Assembly (NCBI GenBank): GCA_036493595.1
Contig: DASXPN010000063.1
Location: 1-64,000, forward strand
DNA length: 64,000 bases
DNA from: DATAES01 sp036493595
Lineage (GTDB): Bacteria; Actinomycetota; Acidimicrobiia; Acidimicrobiales; JACDCH01
Direction: 5' to 3'
The notes beneath the pieces were generated by a model. It had not been told where the DNA came from. It made no database searches and saw only the letters and a program-made list of their open reading frames with translations. How positions within the stretch are numbered: the stretch's first letter is position 1; each line of letters opens with the position of its first letter. Positions 49,729 to 58,133 of this stretch are shown in pieces. A program made the translations under genes and the position numbers.

Positions 49729-50982
49729 TCAGACGTACCCCCGTAAGCGGCTCGCCTGCGCAACCCGCTGGATGCCGATGGCGAACGCCGCTTGGCGCAT
49801 GGTGCAGCCGCGCTCAGTGGCGAAGGTGGCGGTCGCCGTGTACGCGCGGGCCAGGTAGTCGTGGAGCGCCTCGTTGAAGTGCGCTTCCGTCCACGGCATC
49901 TGCTGGATGTTGCGGGTCCACTCGAAGTACGAGCCGGTGACGCCTCCGGCGTTGGCGAGGATGTCGGGGATCACGTCGATGCCACGGTCCTGCAGGATCT
50001 TGTCGGCGCCGGGTGTCGTCGGGTAGTTCGCGGCTTCGACGACGACACGCGCTCGAACGAGGCCGGCATTGTCCTGGTGCAGCTGCTCGTCGAGCGCGGC
50101 GGGAATCAGCACGTCGCAATCGGACGTGAGCAACTCTTGGTTCGTGATCGAGTCGTAACCCGTGGCGTTCGAGTCGCTCACCTTTCCGCCGGAACGAACG
50201 TGGGCGACGATGTCGTCGACGTTGAGCCCGGCCTCACTGTGGATGCCGCCGAAGCGGTCGGTCACCGCGATGATGCGACAGCCGCGGGCGGCAGCCTCGA
50301 TCGCCGCCCACGACCCGACGTTGCCAAACCCTTGGATGGCGATGCGTAGGTCGTGCAAGGCGATGCCGTGCTGTTGCAGGTAGGCCTCGAGCACGAAGAC
50401 CACGCCACGACCAGTCGCCGCCTCACGACCCGGCTGGCCGCCGATCGAAAGCGGCTTGCCCGTCACGATCGCGGGGCTGTAGCCGTGCGACGCGGAGAAC
50501 GCGTCCATCATCCACGCCATCGTTTGCGCGTTGGTGTTGACGTCAGGCGCGGGAATGTCGCGGTAGACGCCGATCACGTGGCTGATGCCGTTGGTGAAGC
50601 GGCGCGTCATTCGCTGCAGCTCGTCCTGACTCATGCCCGTCGGGTCGACGGTGATGCCGCCCTTCGCGCCGCCGAACGGGACGTCGAGCAACGCGGTCTT
50701 CCACGTCATGAGCGACGCGAGCGCCCGCACCTCTTCGAGATCCGCCGCGGGGTGGTAGCGGACGCCTCCCTTGTACGGGCCGCGCGCCCCGTTGTGCTGC
50801 ACGCGATACCCCTGCACGACGATGAGGTCGCCGTTGTCGAGGCGGACCGGGACCTGCACGGCGATCTCCCGGTACGTCGACGTCAGGATCGAGTGCATCT
50901 CCTCGTCGAGATCGATGAGCCGCGCCGCCTCCTCGAAGTACCGGTTCACCGCTTGGAACGCGGTCAGTCCTTCTCTCGCCAC
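49729..50982 (-). CDS. Glu/Leu/Phe/Val dehydrogenase (copy 2)
   Basis: A 417-residue glutamate-type dehydrogenase. It shows GYRVQHNGARGPYKGGVRYHP, the catalytic VPFGGAKGGITVDP, RDIPAPDVNTNAQTMAWMMD, the dinucleotide loop IAIQGFGNVGSWAA and VIPDILANAGGVTGSYFEW. A conserved pathway role in glutamate/2-oxoglutarate balance is likely. GTG 50982 lies inside a near-perfect palindrome (TCTCGCC-AC-GGCGAGA). It differs from the 33.7-kb copy, which has LPFGGAKGGVRCNP. Confidence 0.94.
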   Translation of the reverse strand: MAREGLTAFQAVNRYFEEAARLIDLDEEMHSILTSTYREIAVQVPVRLDNGDLIVVQGYRVQHNGARGPYKGGVRYHPAADLEEVRALASLMTWKTALLDVPFGGAKGGITVDPTGMSQDELQRMTRRFTNGISHVIGVYRDIPAPDVNTNAQTMAWMMDAFSASHGYSPAIVTGKPLSIGGQPGREAATGRGVVFVLEAYLQQHGIALHDLRIAIQGFGNVGSWAAIEAAARGCRIIAVTDRFGGIHSEAGLNVDDIVAHVRSGGKVSDSNATGYDSITNQELLTSDCDVLIPAALDEQLHQDNAGLVRARVVVEAANYPTTPGADKILQDRGIDVIPDILANAGGVTGSYFEWTRNIQQMPWTEAHFNEALHDYLARAYTATATFATERGCTMRQAAFAIGIQRVAQASRLRGYV

Positions 50983-51039
50983 GGCGAGATCCTGGCAGTC
51001 GCGCCGGTCGCGGAGGCGGACACCGACAGCGATAGCGTC

Positions 51040-51936
51040 ATGCGGGTCATGACCACTGATGAACATCTGTGCCTGCTGACCGTCCATGCCCACCCGGACG
51101 ACGAGTCCTCGAAGGGAGCGGGCAGCGTGGCCCGCTATCACGGCGAAGGGGTGCGGTGCGTGCTCGTGTGCTGCACGGGCGGGGAGGCGGGCTCCATCTT
51201 GAACCCCGCGATGGACACGCCCGAGGTGCGCGCCGACCTTCCCAACGTGCGCCGGCGCGAGCTCGAGAAGGCCGCCGCCATCATCGGCTACGACGAGCTC
51301 GTGTGGCTCGGTTACCGCGACTCCGGCATGCCGGACACGCCGGAGAACGAGGACCCGCGCTCCTTCGCTCGGGCCGACCTCGACGAGGCGGTCGAGCGGT
51401 TGGTGACCATCATCCGCCGTGAGCGTCCTCAAGTGATCGTCACGTATCCCGACCGGCAGGAGGGCTACCCCCACCCCGATCACCTTCGCGTGCACGACAT
51501 CTCGATCGTCGCGTTCGACGCGGCGGGGGATCCCGACCGCTTCCCCGACGCCGGTGAGCCGTGGCAGCCCTTGAAGCTGTACTACACGATGTGGTCGGCG
51601 AAGCGGATCAGGGCCATGCACGAGAAGCTGCTCGAGCTCGGTCTCGAATCGCCCTTCGACGACGAGCGCTGGCGCAACCGTCCGTCACAAGAGGATCGCA
51701 TCACCACCACGATCGAGATCGGTGCGCACTACGGCGTCCGCAAGAACGCGTTGCTCGCGCATGCGACGCAGATCGATCCGACATCACCGTTTTGGTTCGC
51801 GCTGCCCGACGATGTCGCCAGCGAGGTGCACCCCTACGACGACTACATGCTCGCCCGCAGCCTCGTCGACAGCGCAACGCCGGAGGACGATCTGTTCGCC
51901 GGTGTACGCGAGGGCGCCGTATGGCGAAGTTCCTGA
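51040..51936 (+). CDS. mca: mycothiol S-conjugate amidase
   Basis: A 298-residue PIG-L-family amidase. The zinc site HAHPDDESSKGAG, LVCCTGGEAGSILNP, PQVIVTYPDRQEGYPHPDHL and FPDAGEPWQPLKLYYTMWSAKRI fit Mca, which cleaves mycothiol S-conjugates in electrophile detoxification. This is the clearest mycothiol marker of the window. ATG 51040 or 51049 are both possible starts. It overlaps the SCP2 gene by 16 nt. Confidence 0.93.
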   Translation: MRVMTTDEHLCLLTVHAHPDDESSKGAGSVARYHGEGVRCVLVCCTGGEAGSILNPAMDTPEVRADLPNVRRRELEKAAAIIGYDELVWLGYRDSGMPDTPENEDPRSFARADLDEAVERLVTIIRRERPQVIVTYPDRQEGYPHPDHLRVHDISIVAFDAAGDPDRFPDAGEPWQPLKLYYTMWSAKRIRAMHEKLLELGLESPFDDERWRNRPSQEDRITTTIEIGAHYGVRKNALLAHATQIDPTSPFWFALPDDVASEVHPYDDYMLARSLVDSATPEDDLFAGVREGAVWRSS

Positions 51937-52310
51937 GCCAGGAGTGGCTCGATCTGCAACAGGAGCTGTCGCACGACTTGCCCGAGCGTCCCGGAGCGAC
52001 GGCTCGCATCCAGTACAAGATCGTCGGCACCTCCGGTGGTGACGTCGCGTTCTACACCGTGATCGAGAACGGCAGGATCATCGACAGCACACCGGGCGAA
52101 GACGTGGACGCCGAGTTCTCGATGTCCGTCCCGTACGCCGTGTTCGTCGAGGTCAGCAAGGGCGAGATCGATGTCAACGCCGCGTTCATGCAGGGTCGCA
52201 TCAAGGTCACCGGCAGCACGGCCACCTTGCTGTCGTTGATGCCGCTGACGCAGAGCCAGGAGTACAAGGCGGCCGTCGACAAGCTCGATGCCGCCACGCA
52301 GTACGCGTAG
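51921..52310 (+). CDS. SCP2 sterol-binding domain protein
   Basis: A 129-residue protein: MAKFLSQEWLDLQQELSHDL, ARIQYKIVGTSGGDVAFYTVIENG, DAEFSMSVPYAVFVEVSKGEIDVNAAFMQGRIKVTGS. This is the SCP2/sterol-transfer fold, a hydrophobic-pocket protein; the ligand is not known. It starts inside the end of mca, so the two are co-expressed. Convergent with the cupredoxin gene. Confidence 0.88.
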   Translation: MAKFLSQEWLDLQQELSHDLPERPGATARIQYKIVGTSGGDVAFYTVIENGRIIDSTPGEDVDAEFSMSVPYAVFVEVSKGEIDVNAAFMQGRIKVTGSTATLLSLMPLTQSQEYKAAVDKLDAATQYA

Positions 52311-52333
52311 TCGACGACGCATGCGCGGGCGGG

Positions 52334-52711
52334 TCAGGAGGTCGCGGCGTCGACCTCGATGTCAACCTTGTGAGCGATGGCCGCCCGGTCGTAACCGTGG
52401 ATCTTGCCCGCCGACGTCAGGTAGATGACCATCGATTCACCCGGCTCTAGCGTGCCACCCTCGACAGTGTCACTCGTGAAGCCGTGGTTGGAGGTGCCCT
52501 TGTTGACCACCGTGATGGCGTGGCCGACCTGCACGCGCAACGGGTTCGGCGTGAACCCGTTGTCATCGACGGTGAGCGTCGCCTTGCTCGTGAAGTCGAG
52601 CGAGGCTCCGTCCGCGGGCCCGGGCTTCGCCACGCCGTGGTCGCACGCGGTGCCGATGCACGCGAGGAGCATCGCGAGCGCGATCAGCACCACCCGACGA
52701 GCCCGACCCAT
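52334..52711 (-). CDS. cupredoxin-like lipoprotein
   Basis: A 125-residue exported protein. The N-terminus has a signal with Cys23 (ACIGTACDHG). The mature part has LTVDDNGFTPNPLRVQVGHAITVVNKGTSNHGFTSD and GGTLEPGESMVIYLTSAG. The NHGF...spacing and Greek-key pattern match cupredoxins, but a full His-Cys-His-Met copper site is not clear. It is divergent from the tandem GNAT gene by 15 bp. Confidence 0.75.
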   Translation of the reverse strand: MGRARRVVLIALAMLLACIGTACDHGVAKPGPADGASLDFTSKATLTVDDNGFTPNPLRVQVGHAITVVNKGTSNHGFTSDTVEGGTLEPGESMVIYLTSAGKIHGYDRAAIAHKVDIEVDAATS

Positions 52712-52726
52712 ACCGAGGCGACGGTA

Positions 52727-53605
52727 GTGGACGCATGGCCGCGCGAACGCGCTTCCCAACTGGCCACTCTGGTCGAGCGGGCGCTGCCGGACGAGGGCCT
52801 GACCAAGGGCGAGCTTGCCTTCTGTTGCTGGACCGACGACAGCGCGGTGCTGGCGCTGCCCGCCGGCGACGGCGCGGTCGCGGTCGCAGTCACGAAGGAA
52901 GGCGACCGCCGCATCGGTTACGTGCGGTTGATCGTGGTCGAGCCCGCGGCGCAGCGCGGAGGACAGGGCCGCTCCCTCCTCACCGCGGCGCACGAATGGG
53001 CCTTCGACCGTGGCGCCGAAGAGATCCGCGTTGGTGCGTCGGCGCCGTTCTACCTGTGGCCGGGATGCGACTTCGCACACCTCGGCGCGCTGTGCCTGTT
53101 CGAGTCGTTCGGCTATTGGACGGTCGGTGCCGAGCTCAACATGAGTTGCAGCACTCGACACCGCGCCGAGCCACCACCAGGCGCGCGCGTCGTGCGGGTC
53201 GCCGATCCCGACGACGTCGATTCCGTACTCGCGCTCGTGCGCCGCGAGTGGCCCAACTGGGAGACCGAGACAGCCCGCGGCATCGAGCTCGGTACCTGCT
53301 TCGCGGCGATCGACGAGGACGATCCCGAGATCGCGCTCGGCTACGCATCGCACTCGGTCAACCGTCGCGGCTGGGTCGGGCCCATGGCCACCGACACGCG
53401 TCGCCAGCACGGCGGTGTCGGTTCGGCACTGCTCGGCGCGTTGTGCGAGGACATGCAAGACCGAGATCTCGACCGGGCCGAGATCGCGTGGGTCGGCCCC
53501 GTTCGGTTCTACGCGAAGGCGGCGAACGCTTCGGTGTCGCGCGTGTTCCGGTCGCTCACGCTGCCGCGGAGCGTTGCAGGGCGCGCAGCTTCCGGTAGCC
53601 GATGA
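52727..53605 (+). CDS. tandem GNAT-domain acetyltransferase
   Basis: A 292-residue protein with two GNAT-like halves, each ~140 residues. The first contains VRLIVVEPAAQRGGQGRSLLTAAHEWA (acetyl-CoA loop R-x-x-G-x-G). The second has ATDTRRQHGGVGSALLGALCEDM. MshD-type mycothiol synthases also have two GNAT domains, but motifs for cysteinyl-GlcN-inositol recognition could not be confirmed, so only a generic call is made. GTG 52727 start. The 3' end overlaps the convergent ChbG-like gene by 50 bp. Confidence 0.83.
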   Translation: MDAWPRERASQLATLVERALPDEGLTKGELAFCCWTDDSAVLALPAGDGAVAVAVTKEGDRRIGYVRLIVVEPAAQRGGQGRSLLTAAHEWAFDRGAEEIRVGASAPFYLWPGCDFAHLGALCLFESFGYWTVGAELNMSCSTRHRAEPPPGARVVRVADPDDVDSVLALVRREWPNWETETARGIELGTCFAAIDEDDPEIALGYASHSVNRRGWVGPMATDTRRQHGGVGSALLGALCEDMQDRDLDRAEIAWVGPVRFYAKAANASVSRVFRSLTLPRSVAGRAASGSR

Positions 53606-54395
53606 GGCGGGCCCCGCTGCGCTCGACCAACGTGCGCAAGCCGCCGTCGTGCACGACGAGGTCGTGGTCGTCCACCCGCACCGCCCAGTCCGGCGCCAGC
53701 GCCCGCAACTCGGCGGTGTCGACCGCGGGGTGGACGTAGAGCTCGGTCACCCCGGGATGCAGATCGCGCACCACTCGCTCGATCATCTTGCGGCTGCCGA
53801 CCCCGGCGATCGGCACGAAGTGATCCGGGAAGATGACACCCGCTTCGGCCGCGAGCCGGCGGAACGGGAAGCCGATCAGTCGCTCGGACGACTTGCCCGA
53901 CAACCGCAGCGGGAGCCCGAACTCGACGGCGAGATCCAAGTAGACGTCGAAGAATTCGGGTCGGAGCTGCAACGCACCCATGTGCGAGTCGAGATGGCTG
54001 ACGTCGAACCCCCACAGGATCGCCCGCTCGATCTGGGCCCGCAGCTCGCGGCGCACCTCGTCGAGATCGGCGTGATCCCACACGTCGTCGATCGTGCGCG
54101 GGAACCCCCCGTCGCCATCGAGCAACGAAGGGGCGTGGGTGATCGGACCCCACCGGTACAGGTCGTACTCCGCGTTCAACGTGAGGTGGACCCCGACGTC
54201 CTCGCCGAGATAGCGCGATGCCGCTTCGCGCGCCCATGGGCACGGCACCATCAGCGTCGAGCTCGTCGCCAACCCGTCGCGCAATGCTTCGTAGCACCCG
54301 ATGTTGGCGGCATAGCTCGAGCCGAGATCGTCGCAGTTGATGATCAACAGCCGCTCGTCCGGGCCGTAGCCCAGTTGTTCGGCGAGGGTCGTCAC
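53556..54395 (-). CDS. ChbG/HpnK (YdjC) family carbohydrate deacetylase
   Basis: A 279-residue YdjC-like protein. The metal-binding INCDDLGSSYAANIG (Asp-Asp), GVHLTLNAE (His) and SHLDSHMG (His) fit the family of deacetylases acting on diacetylchitobiose or N-acetylhexosamines. GTG 54395 begins VTTLAEQLG. Twelve bp after the thermonuclease gene in the same unit. Confidence 0.88.
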   Translation of the reverse strand: MTTLAEQLGYGPDERLLIINCDDLGSSYAANIGCYEALRDGLATSSTLMVPCPWAREAASRYLGEDVGVHLTLNAEYDLYRWGPITHAPSLLDGDGGFPRTIDDVWDHADLDEVRRELRAQIERAILWGFDVSHLDSHMGALQLRPEFFDVYLDLAVEFGLPLRLSGKSSERLIGFPFRRLAAEAGVIFPDHFVPIAGVGSRKMIERVVRDLHPGVTELYVHPAVDTAELRALAPDWAVRVDDHDLVVHDGGLRTLVERSGARLIGYRKLRALQRSAAA

Positions 54396-54406
54396 GGCGA
54401 AGCACG

Positions 54407-54916
54407 CTATCCGCCTCCCGGGACGTGGAAACCGCCGCACGCGCCCCACAACCCGCGCCCGGCCGCCCGCGCGGTCGCAACCGCGGCGTCGATCTCGGCC
54501 CGGTGCGTCGTATTCGGTGCGATGGCCAGAGGTCCGGCGAAGCCGGCCTGCACCATCTCGAGCTCGAGGAACACCCCGTCCGGCTCGCGGTACACGTATG
54601 CGAGCAAGCGGCCGTACTTGTCGCGCGCTTCGCGATCTCGTTCGAGTCGTACGTTCGTACCGACGGGCAGCAGCTCGGTGAGGTGCGCGGCCGCTTCAGG
54701 GCCGTAGCACTCGACCGGCGTGCCCGGCTTGTGTGTCTCCGGCGTATCGATGCCGATGAGCCTGACGTGCTCCTCGGTGCCACCCAGTTGCACGACGATG
54801 GTGTCGCCATCGATCACGCGCGTAACGGTGGCCTTGCCGTCAGCGGCCGCTGCCGCGTGATGCGAGCAGCCACTCGCAATCAGTGCGATGCATACGACTG
54901 AGATCCAACGAACCAT
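54407..54916 (-). CDS. staphylococcal-type thermonuclease (SNase) lipoprotein
   Basis: A 169-residue exported nuclease. A signal with Cys17 (LIASGCSHH) suggests a lipoprotein, though the -3 residue is Ala. The SNase core shows VTRVIDGDTIVVQLGG, RLIGIDTPET (catalytic Arg/Asp region), YGPEAAAHL, ERDREARDKYGRLLAYVY and a C-terminal GLWG. It is a Ca2+-dependent endonuclease on DNA and RNA. ATG 54916 is 226 bp from the divergent hydrolase gene. Confidence 0.9.
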   Translation of the reverse strand: MVRWISVVCIALIASGCSHHAAAAADGKATVTRVIDGDTIVVQLGGTEEHVRLIGIDTPETHKPGTPVECYGPEAAAHLTELLPVGTNVRLERDREARDKYGRLLAYVYREPDGVFLELEMVQAGFAGPLAIAPNTTHRAEIDAAVATARAAGRGLWGACGGFHVPGGG

Positions 54917-55142
54917 GGGCGTCCTCGTCTTCAAACTGGGGGGAGGACGACCGTTCACCGCCTGTCGTCGAGCGTTCGCCGAACTCTACGACGAGGGTGT
55001 GACACCCAACCGGCGTTCGAGGCGTCGTGGGGACGTGTGTGACGGCACTCAGGTCAACTCTGGCCAATCAGACGTCCGCACCGCGACCCGCTCTGAGGGC
55101 TCCGCCCGAATCCCCGGATGGCCGCTGGTCAAAGATGGGGCC

Positions 55143-56531
55143 GTGGATCTGGTGGCGATGGTCGCCGAACTGCTCGATGAGCACGGAACCTCGGGCACTG
55201 CTGTCGGGATGGTCGGCGGCGCGGATGGAAAGAGGATCGTGACCGCGGGCAGTCGCGGCGATGGCCGCGGCCCAGTTGAGGACGACACGCTGTTCGCGGC
55301 TGCGTCCCTGACCAAGCCGGTGTTCGCCGCAGGCGTGATGGCCCTGGTCGACGGCGGGACGCTCGAACTGGACCGTCCGCTCAGCATGTACCTGCCCGAG
55401 CCCTACCTGGCCGATGACGAGCGGGCGGCGTCGATCACGGCGCGGATGGCGCTCAGCCACACGACCGGCTTCCCCAACTGGAGGGAGGGTCCGCTCTACC
55501 TGCGATGGCCGCCAGGGACCCGGTGGGGGTACTCCGGCGAGGGATTCTCCTACCTCCAGCAGGTCGTCGAGCGACTGACTGGCGCGCCGGTCGCCCACTA
55601 CTTGAGCGACGCGGTCCTTCGCCCGCTCGGCATGGCCGACTCGACCTTTGTGTGGCCCGAGCCCGATGAACCGCGTCTCGCGATCGGTCACAACCGCGAT
55701 GGTGAGGCGAGATCTCCGTTCCGTCCGAGCCCGGCGAAGGCTGCGGCAGGTGGCCTGTTCACCACGGCACCCGACTACCTCCGGTTCCTCGATCACTGCC
55801 TTGTTCACGAGCAGCGGATGTTCGAACAGCAGGCCCGCATCGACGAGGAGCTGGCCTGGGGCCTCGGGTGGGGCGTCGAGATCGGCGTGGGGGCTGTCTG
55901 GCAGTGGGGCAACGACCCCGGATACAAGAACTTCGTCATCGGCCGCCCGGCCGCGGGACAGGGCATTGTCGTGTTCACCAATGGCGACCGCGGTGCCGAC
56001 GTGTACGCCGAGGTGGTGCGCACGCTGCTTCCCGGAGCCCATCCGTCGCTCGAGGCTCATCACCGATCGGGCTGGATATGGGCGATGGCAAGGCGGCCGG
56101 TCGACCTACGACCCCAGCTCGATTCGCCCGGGGTGCGCACCTTGCTGGAGGCGGCCGCCGGGCACGGGGTGGAAGGCGAAGGCGACCACGCCGGTGAGCA
56201 GTACCGGCGGCCGGGTACTTGGCTGCTGGGTGTCGTGACCCAGGGGTCGTTCGGTGAGACGGGCGTGCCCGTCGGGACGCCGATCGCATGCGTCGGTCTC
56301 GAACCCCATCACGAACGCGAGGCGAAGATCAGTGCCTTGGCCGTACTTCCGGGCTGGCGTCGACAGGGCATCGCCACCTCGCTGATCTACGGAGCGTGCC
56401 AACAGTTGGGGTTGCGAGCCCTCGAGGCCGAGACCGATGGGGACGGCGTCGAGTTCTTTCGCGCCATCGGGTTCGACGTCGAGAGCCAAGGCGGACGTCG
56501 CCGGTGTCGGTTCGAGCGGTCAGAGGATTGA
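55143..56531 (+). CDS. serine hydrolase (beta-lactamase class C-like)-GNAT fusion
   Basis: A 462-residue protein. The N-terminal ~310 residues are a class C beta-lactamase/DD-peptidase-like serine hydrolase: SxxK nucleophile motif AAASLTKPVF, WRWGYSGEGFSYLQQVV (Tyr of the YxN/YxG motif), then SPAKAAAGGLFTTAPD. The C-terminal ~130 residues are a GNAT acetyltransferase: ISALAVLPGWRRQGIATSLIYGA and RALEAETDGDGVEFFRAIGF. Such a fusion is unusual. Substrates of either half are unknown. GTG 55143 is the first start that does not enter the divergent nuclease promoter region; ATG 55158 is also possible. Confidence 0.82.
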   Translation: MDLVAMVAELLDEHGTSGTAVGMVGGADGKRIVTAGSRGDGRGPVEDDTLFAAASLTKPVFAAGVMALVDGGTLELDRPLSMYLPEPYLADDERAASITARMALSHTTGFPNWREGPLYLRWPPGTRWGYSGEGFSYLQQVVERLTGAPVAHYLSDAVLRPLGMADSTFVWPEPDEPRLAIGHNRDGEARSPFRPSPAKAAAGGLFTTAPDYLRFLDHCLVHEQRMFEQQARIDEELAWGLGWGVEIGVGAVWQWGNDPGYKNFVIGRPAAGQGIVVFTNGDRGADVYAEVVRTLLPGAHPSLEAHHRSGWIWAMARRPVDLRPQLDSPGVRTLLEAAAGHGVEGEGDHAGEQYRRPGTWLLGVVTQGSFGETGVPVGTPIACVGLEPHHEREAKISALAVLPGWRRQGIATSLIYGACQQLGLRALEAETDGDGVEFFRAIGFDVESQGGRRRCRFERSED

Positions 56532-56859
56532 GCCTGGGCGCAGCTCGTGCCCGCGACCGAATCGGCGCTCTGTCCTCACGAGACGAAGCGAAGGCGCACA
56601 CAATCGCGCCAATGGCTGGCGCATGATCTCGGCCCACTGGTTTGGGTTTCCAGGTCCGGCACCGCGCGAGAGAACGTGGATGGATGCCTGACGTTTGGGC
56701 GGGCCCATCAGGCAGTGGGCGATATGCGACAGCGCGAGCGGACGCATCTGCGGTTGCGCCGGCTGATCGAACTGGTGTACGGTCTGGGTCTGCTCGGTTG
56801 AGCTTCGGAGCTGCGGCTTCCTTCCTTGTCGGTTGATCGTGTGACGTGAGGGGACGCGG
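56532..56859. other. 328-bp interval without a recognisable gene
   Basis: Between the serine hydrolase fusion and the DUF222-HNH gene. A small GCGCCA-N5-TGGCGC hairpin lies at 56606-56622, and a degenerate LexA-like site at 56767. Short open frames here show no protein-like pattern. Confidence 0.55.
56767..56782 (+). promoter_or_regulatory. degenerate LexA-like half site upstream of DUF222-HNH
   Basis: TCGAACTGGTGTACGG has a perfect TCGAAC half and only GT of the second half. It lies ~77 bp before the DUF222 start. It could be a decayed SOS box or chance. Confidence 0.25.
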
Positions 56860-58107
56860 ATGCCTGCTTCGATCGATGCGCTGGTGGATGTCGATCCGGC
56901 CGCGCTCGATGCTGCAGGGTTGAGAGCACATCTGGTCGAGTTGGGTCGCGCTCGTGCCCGTGTGGATGCGGCCGAGGCGATGGCGATCGCACTGTTCGAC
57001 GAGCAGGTTGGCTATCTCGCCGACGGGATGGTCAACGCGAGAGCGTGGCTGGCGCACCACACGGGCGTGTCGCGCGCGGTTGCGGGCAGCCGGGTCCTGC
57101 TGGCCAGGCGCTTGCGGCGGATGCCGCTGATGGCGGCGGCGTTGGCGGAGGAGACGGTGACCCACTCGCACGCGCGATCGCTGGCCCGTTGCCTGACACC
57201 GCGGACGACTGCGGCGTTCTGCCGGGACGAGCGGCTGCTGGTTGACACTGCGATGGCACTCGAGGCCGATGATTTCGATCTGGTCGTGACCCGGTGGCTG
57301 TTCCTGAACGATCCCGACGGTGTCGGTCCCGGCCGCGAACGGCTGAGCGAGTTGCACGTGTCGCCGATGCTGGGCGGCCGCACGCGTGTCGACGGGGAGC
57401 TCGATGTCGAGGACAGCGCAGAGTTCCTCGCCGAGCTCGAGGCTCGCTACGACGAGCTGTGGCGCCAGGACCGAGCGGCCGGCGACGGCGACGCGTTGTG
57501 TCACCGCACCCGCGGTGAACGGATGGCGGCGGCGTTGGTGGAAATGGCGAGGCGGTCGAGCGCCGCGGGCGACAACGACGCCGACGCCGATGACCCGGCG
57601 CCTGATGGTCGGCCGGGTTCGATGGCGCCTCTTCCGCGCAAGCCTCAGCTGGTGGTGGTGGTCGACCTCGACGCCATCGCCGGCGAGGTGGCCGGGTTGT
57701 CGGTGCTCGACGACGGCAACCTGTTGCCCCAGCACGTGTTGCAGCGTTGGCTGTGCGATTCGAGCATCGGTCGGGTCGTGATGGCGGGTAGTTCGGTGCC
57801 AGTCGATCTGGGACGCCTCACCTACACGGTGTCAGCGGGCCAGCGGCGAGCGCTCGTGGCCCGTGATCGCGGCTGCATCGTGCCCGGCTGCAAACGCAAA
57901 GCCCGCTGGTGCGAAGCCCACCATGTGGTCCCGTGGCCGAAGGGTCCGACCGATCTCGACAACCTCGTCTTGTTGTGCAAGCGGCACCACAAGCAGGTGC
58001 ACGCGCTCGCGATCACGCTGCAGCGCGATCCGGTTGGGAACCGGTGGATCGTCACCGACGCCGATCGTGTCCCCCTCCGTCAACGACCGCCGCCACTCGC
58101 GGCGTAG
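56860..58107 (+). CDS. DUF222/HNH endonuclease family (13E12-type) protein
   Basis: A 415-residue protein. An N-terminal DUF222 helical region (residues ~20-200, with GYLADGMVNARAWLAHHTGVSRAVA) is followed by an acidic linker and a C-terminal HNH nuclease: DRGCIVPGCKRKARWCEAHHVVPWPKGPTD, then NLVLLCKRHHKQVH. The Cys pairs and HH residues form the zinc/metal site. These genes resemble the 13E12 repeat family of mycobacteria and often occur in many copies. ATG 56860 follows a GAGGGG ribosome-binding site. Confidence 0.92.
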   Translation: MPASIDALVDVDPAALDAAGLRAHLVELGRARARVDAAEAMAIALFDEQVGYLADGMVNARAWLAHHTGVSRAVAGSRVLLARRLRRMPLMAAALAEETVTHSHARSLARCLTPRTTAAFCRDERLLVDTAMALEADDFDLVVTRWLFLNDPDGVGPGRERLSELHVSPMLGGRTRVDGELDVEDSAEFLAELEARYDELWRQDRAAGDGDALCHRTRGERMAAALVEMARRSSAAGDNDADADDPAPDGRPGSMAPLPRKPQLVVVVDLDAIAGEVAGLSVLDDGNLLPQHVLQRWLCDSSIGRVVMAGSSVPVDLGRLTYTVSAGQRRALVARDRGCIVPGCKRKARWCEAHHVVPWPKGPTDLDNLVLLCKRHHKQVHALAITLQRDPVGNRWIVTDADRVPLRQRPPPLAA

Positions 58108-58133
58108 GTCTCGGCGCTGGTGTGACAGTGCCC

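Noticed and set aside
56860..58107. DUF222-HNH gene as an active homing intron or inteinsome
   Set aside because: No intron or host-gene interruption is visible; the gene stands alone as in other 13E12-type copies.
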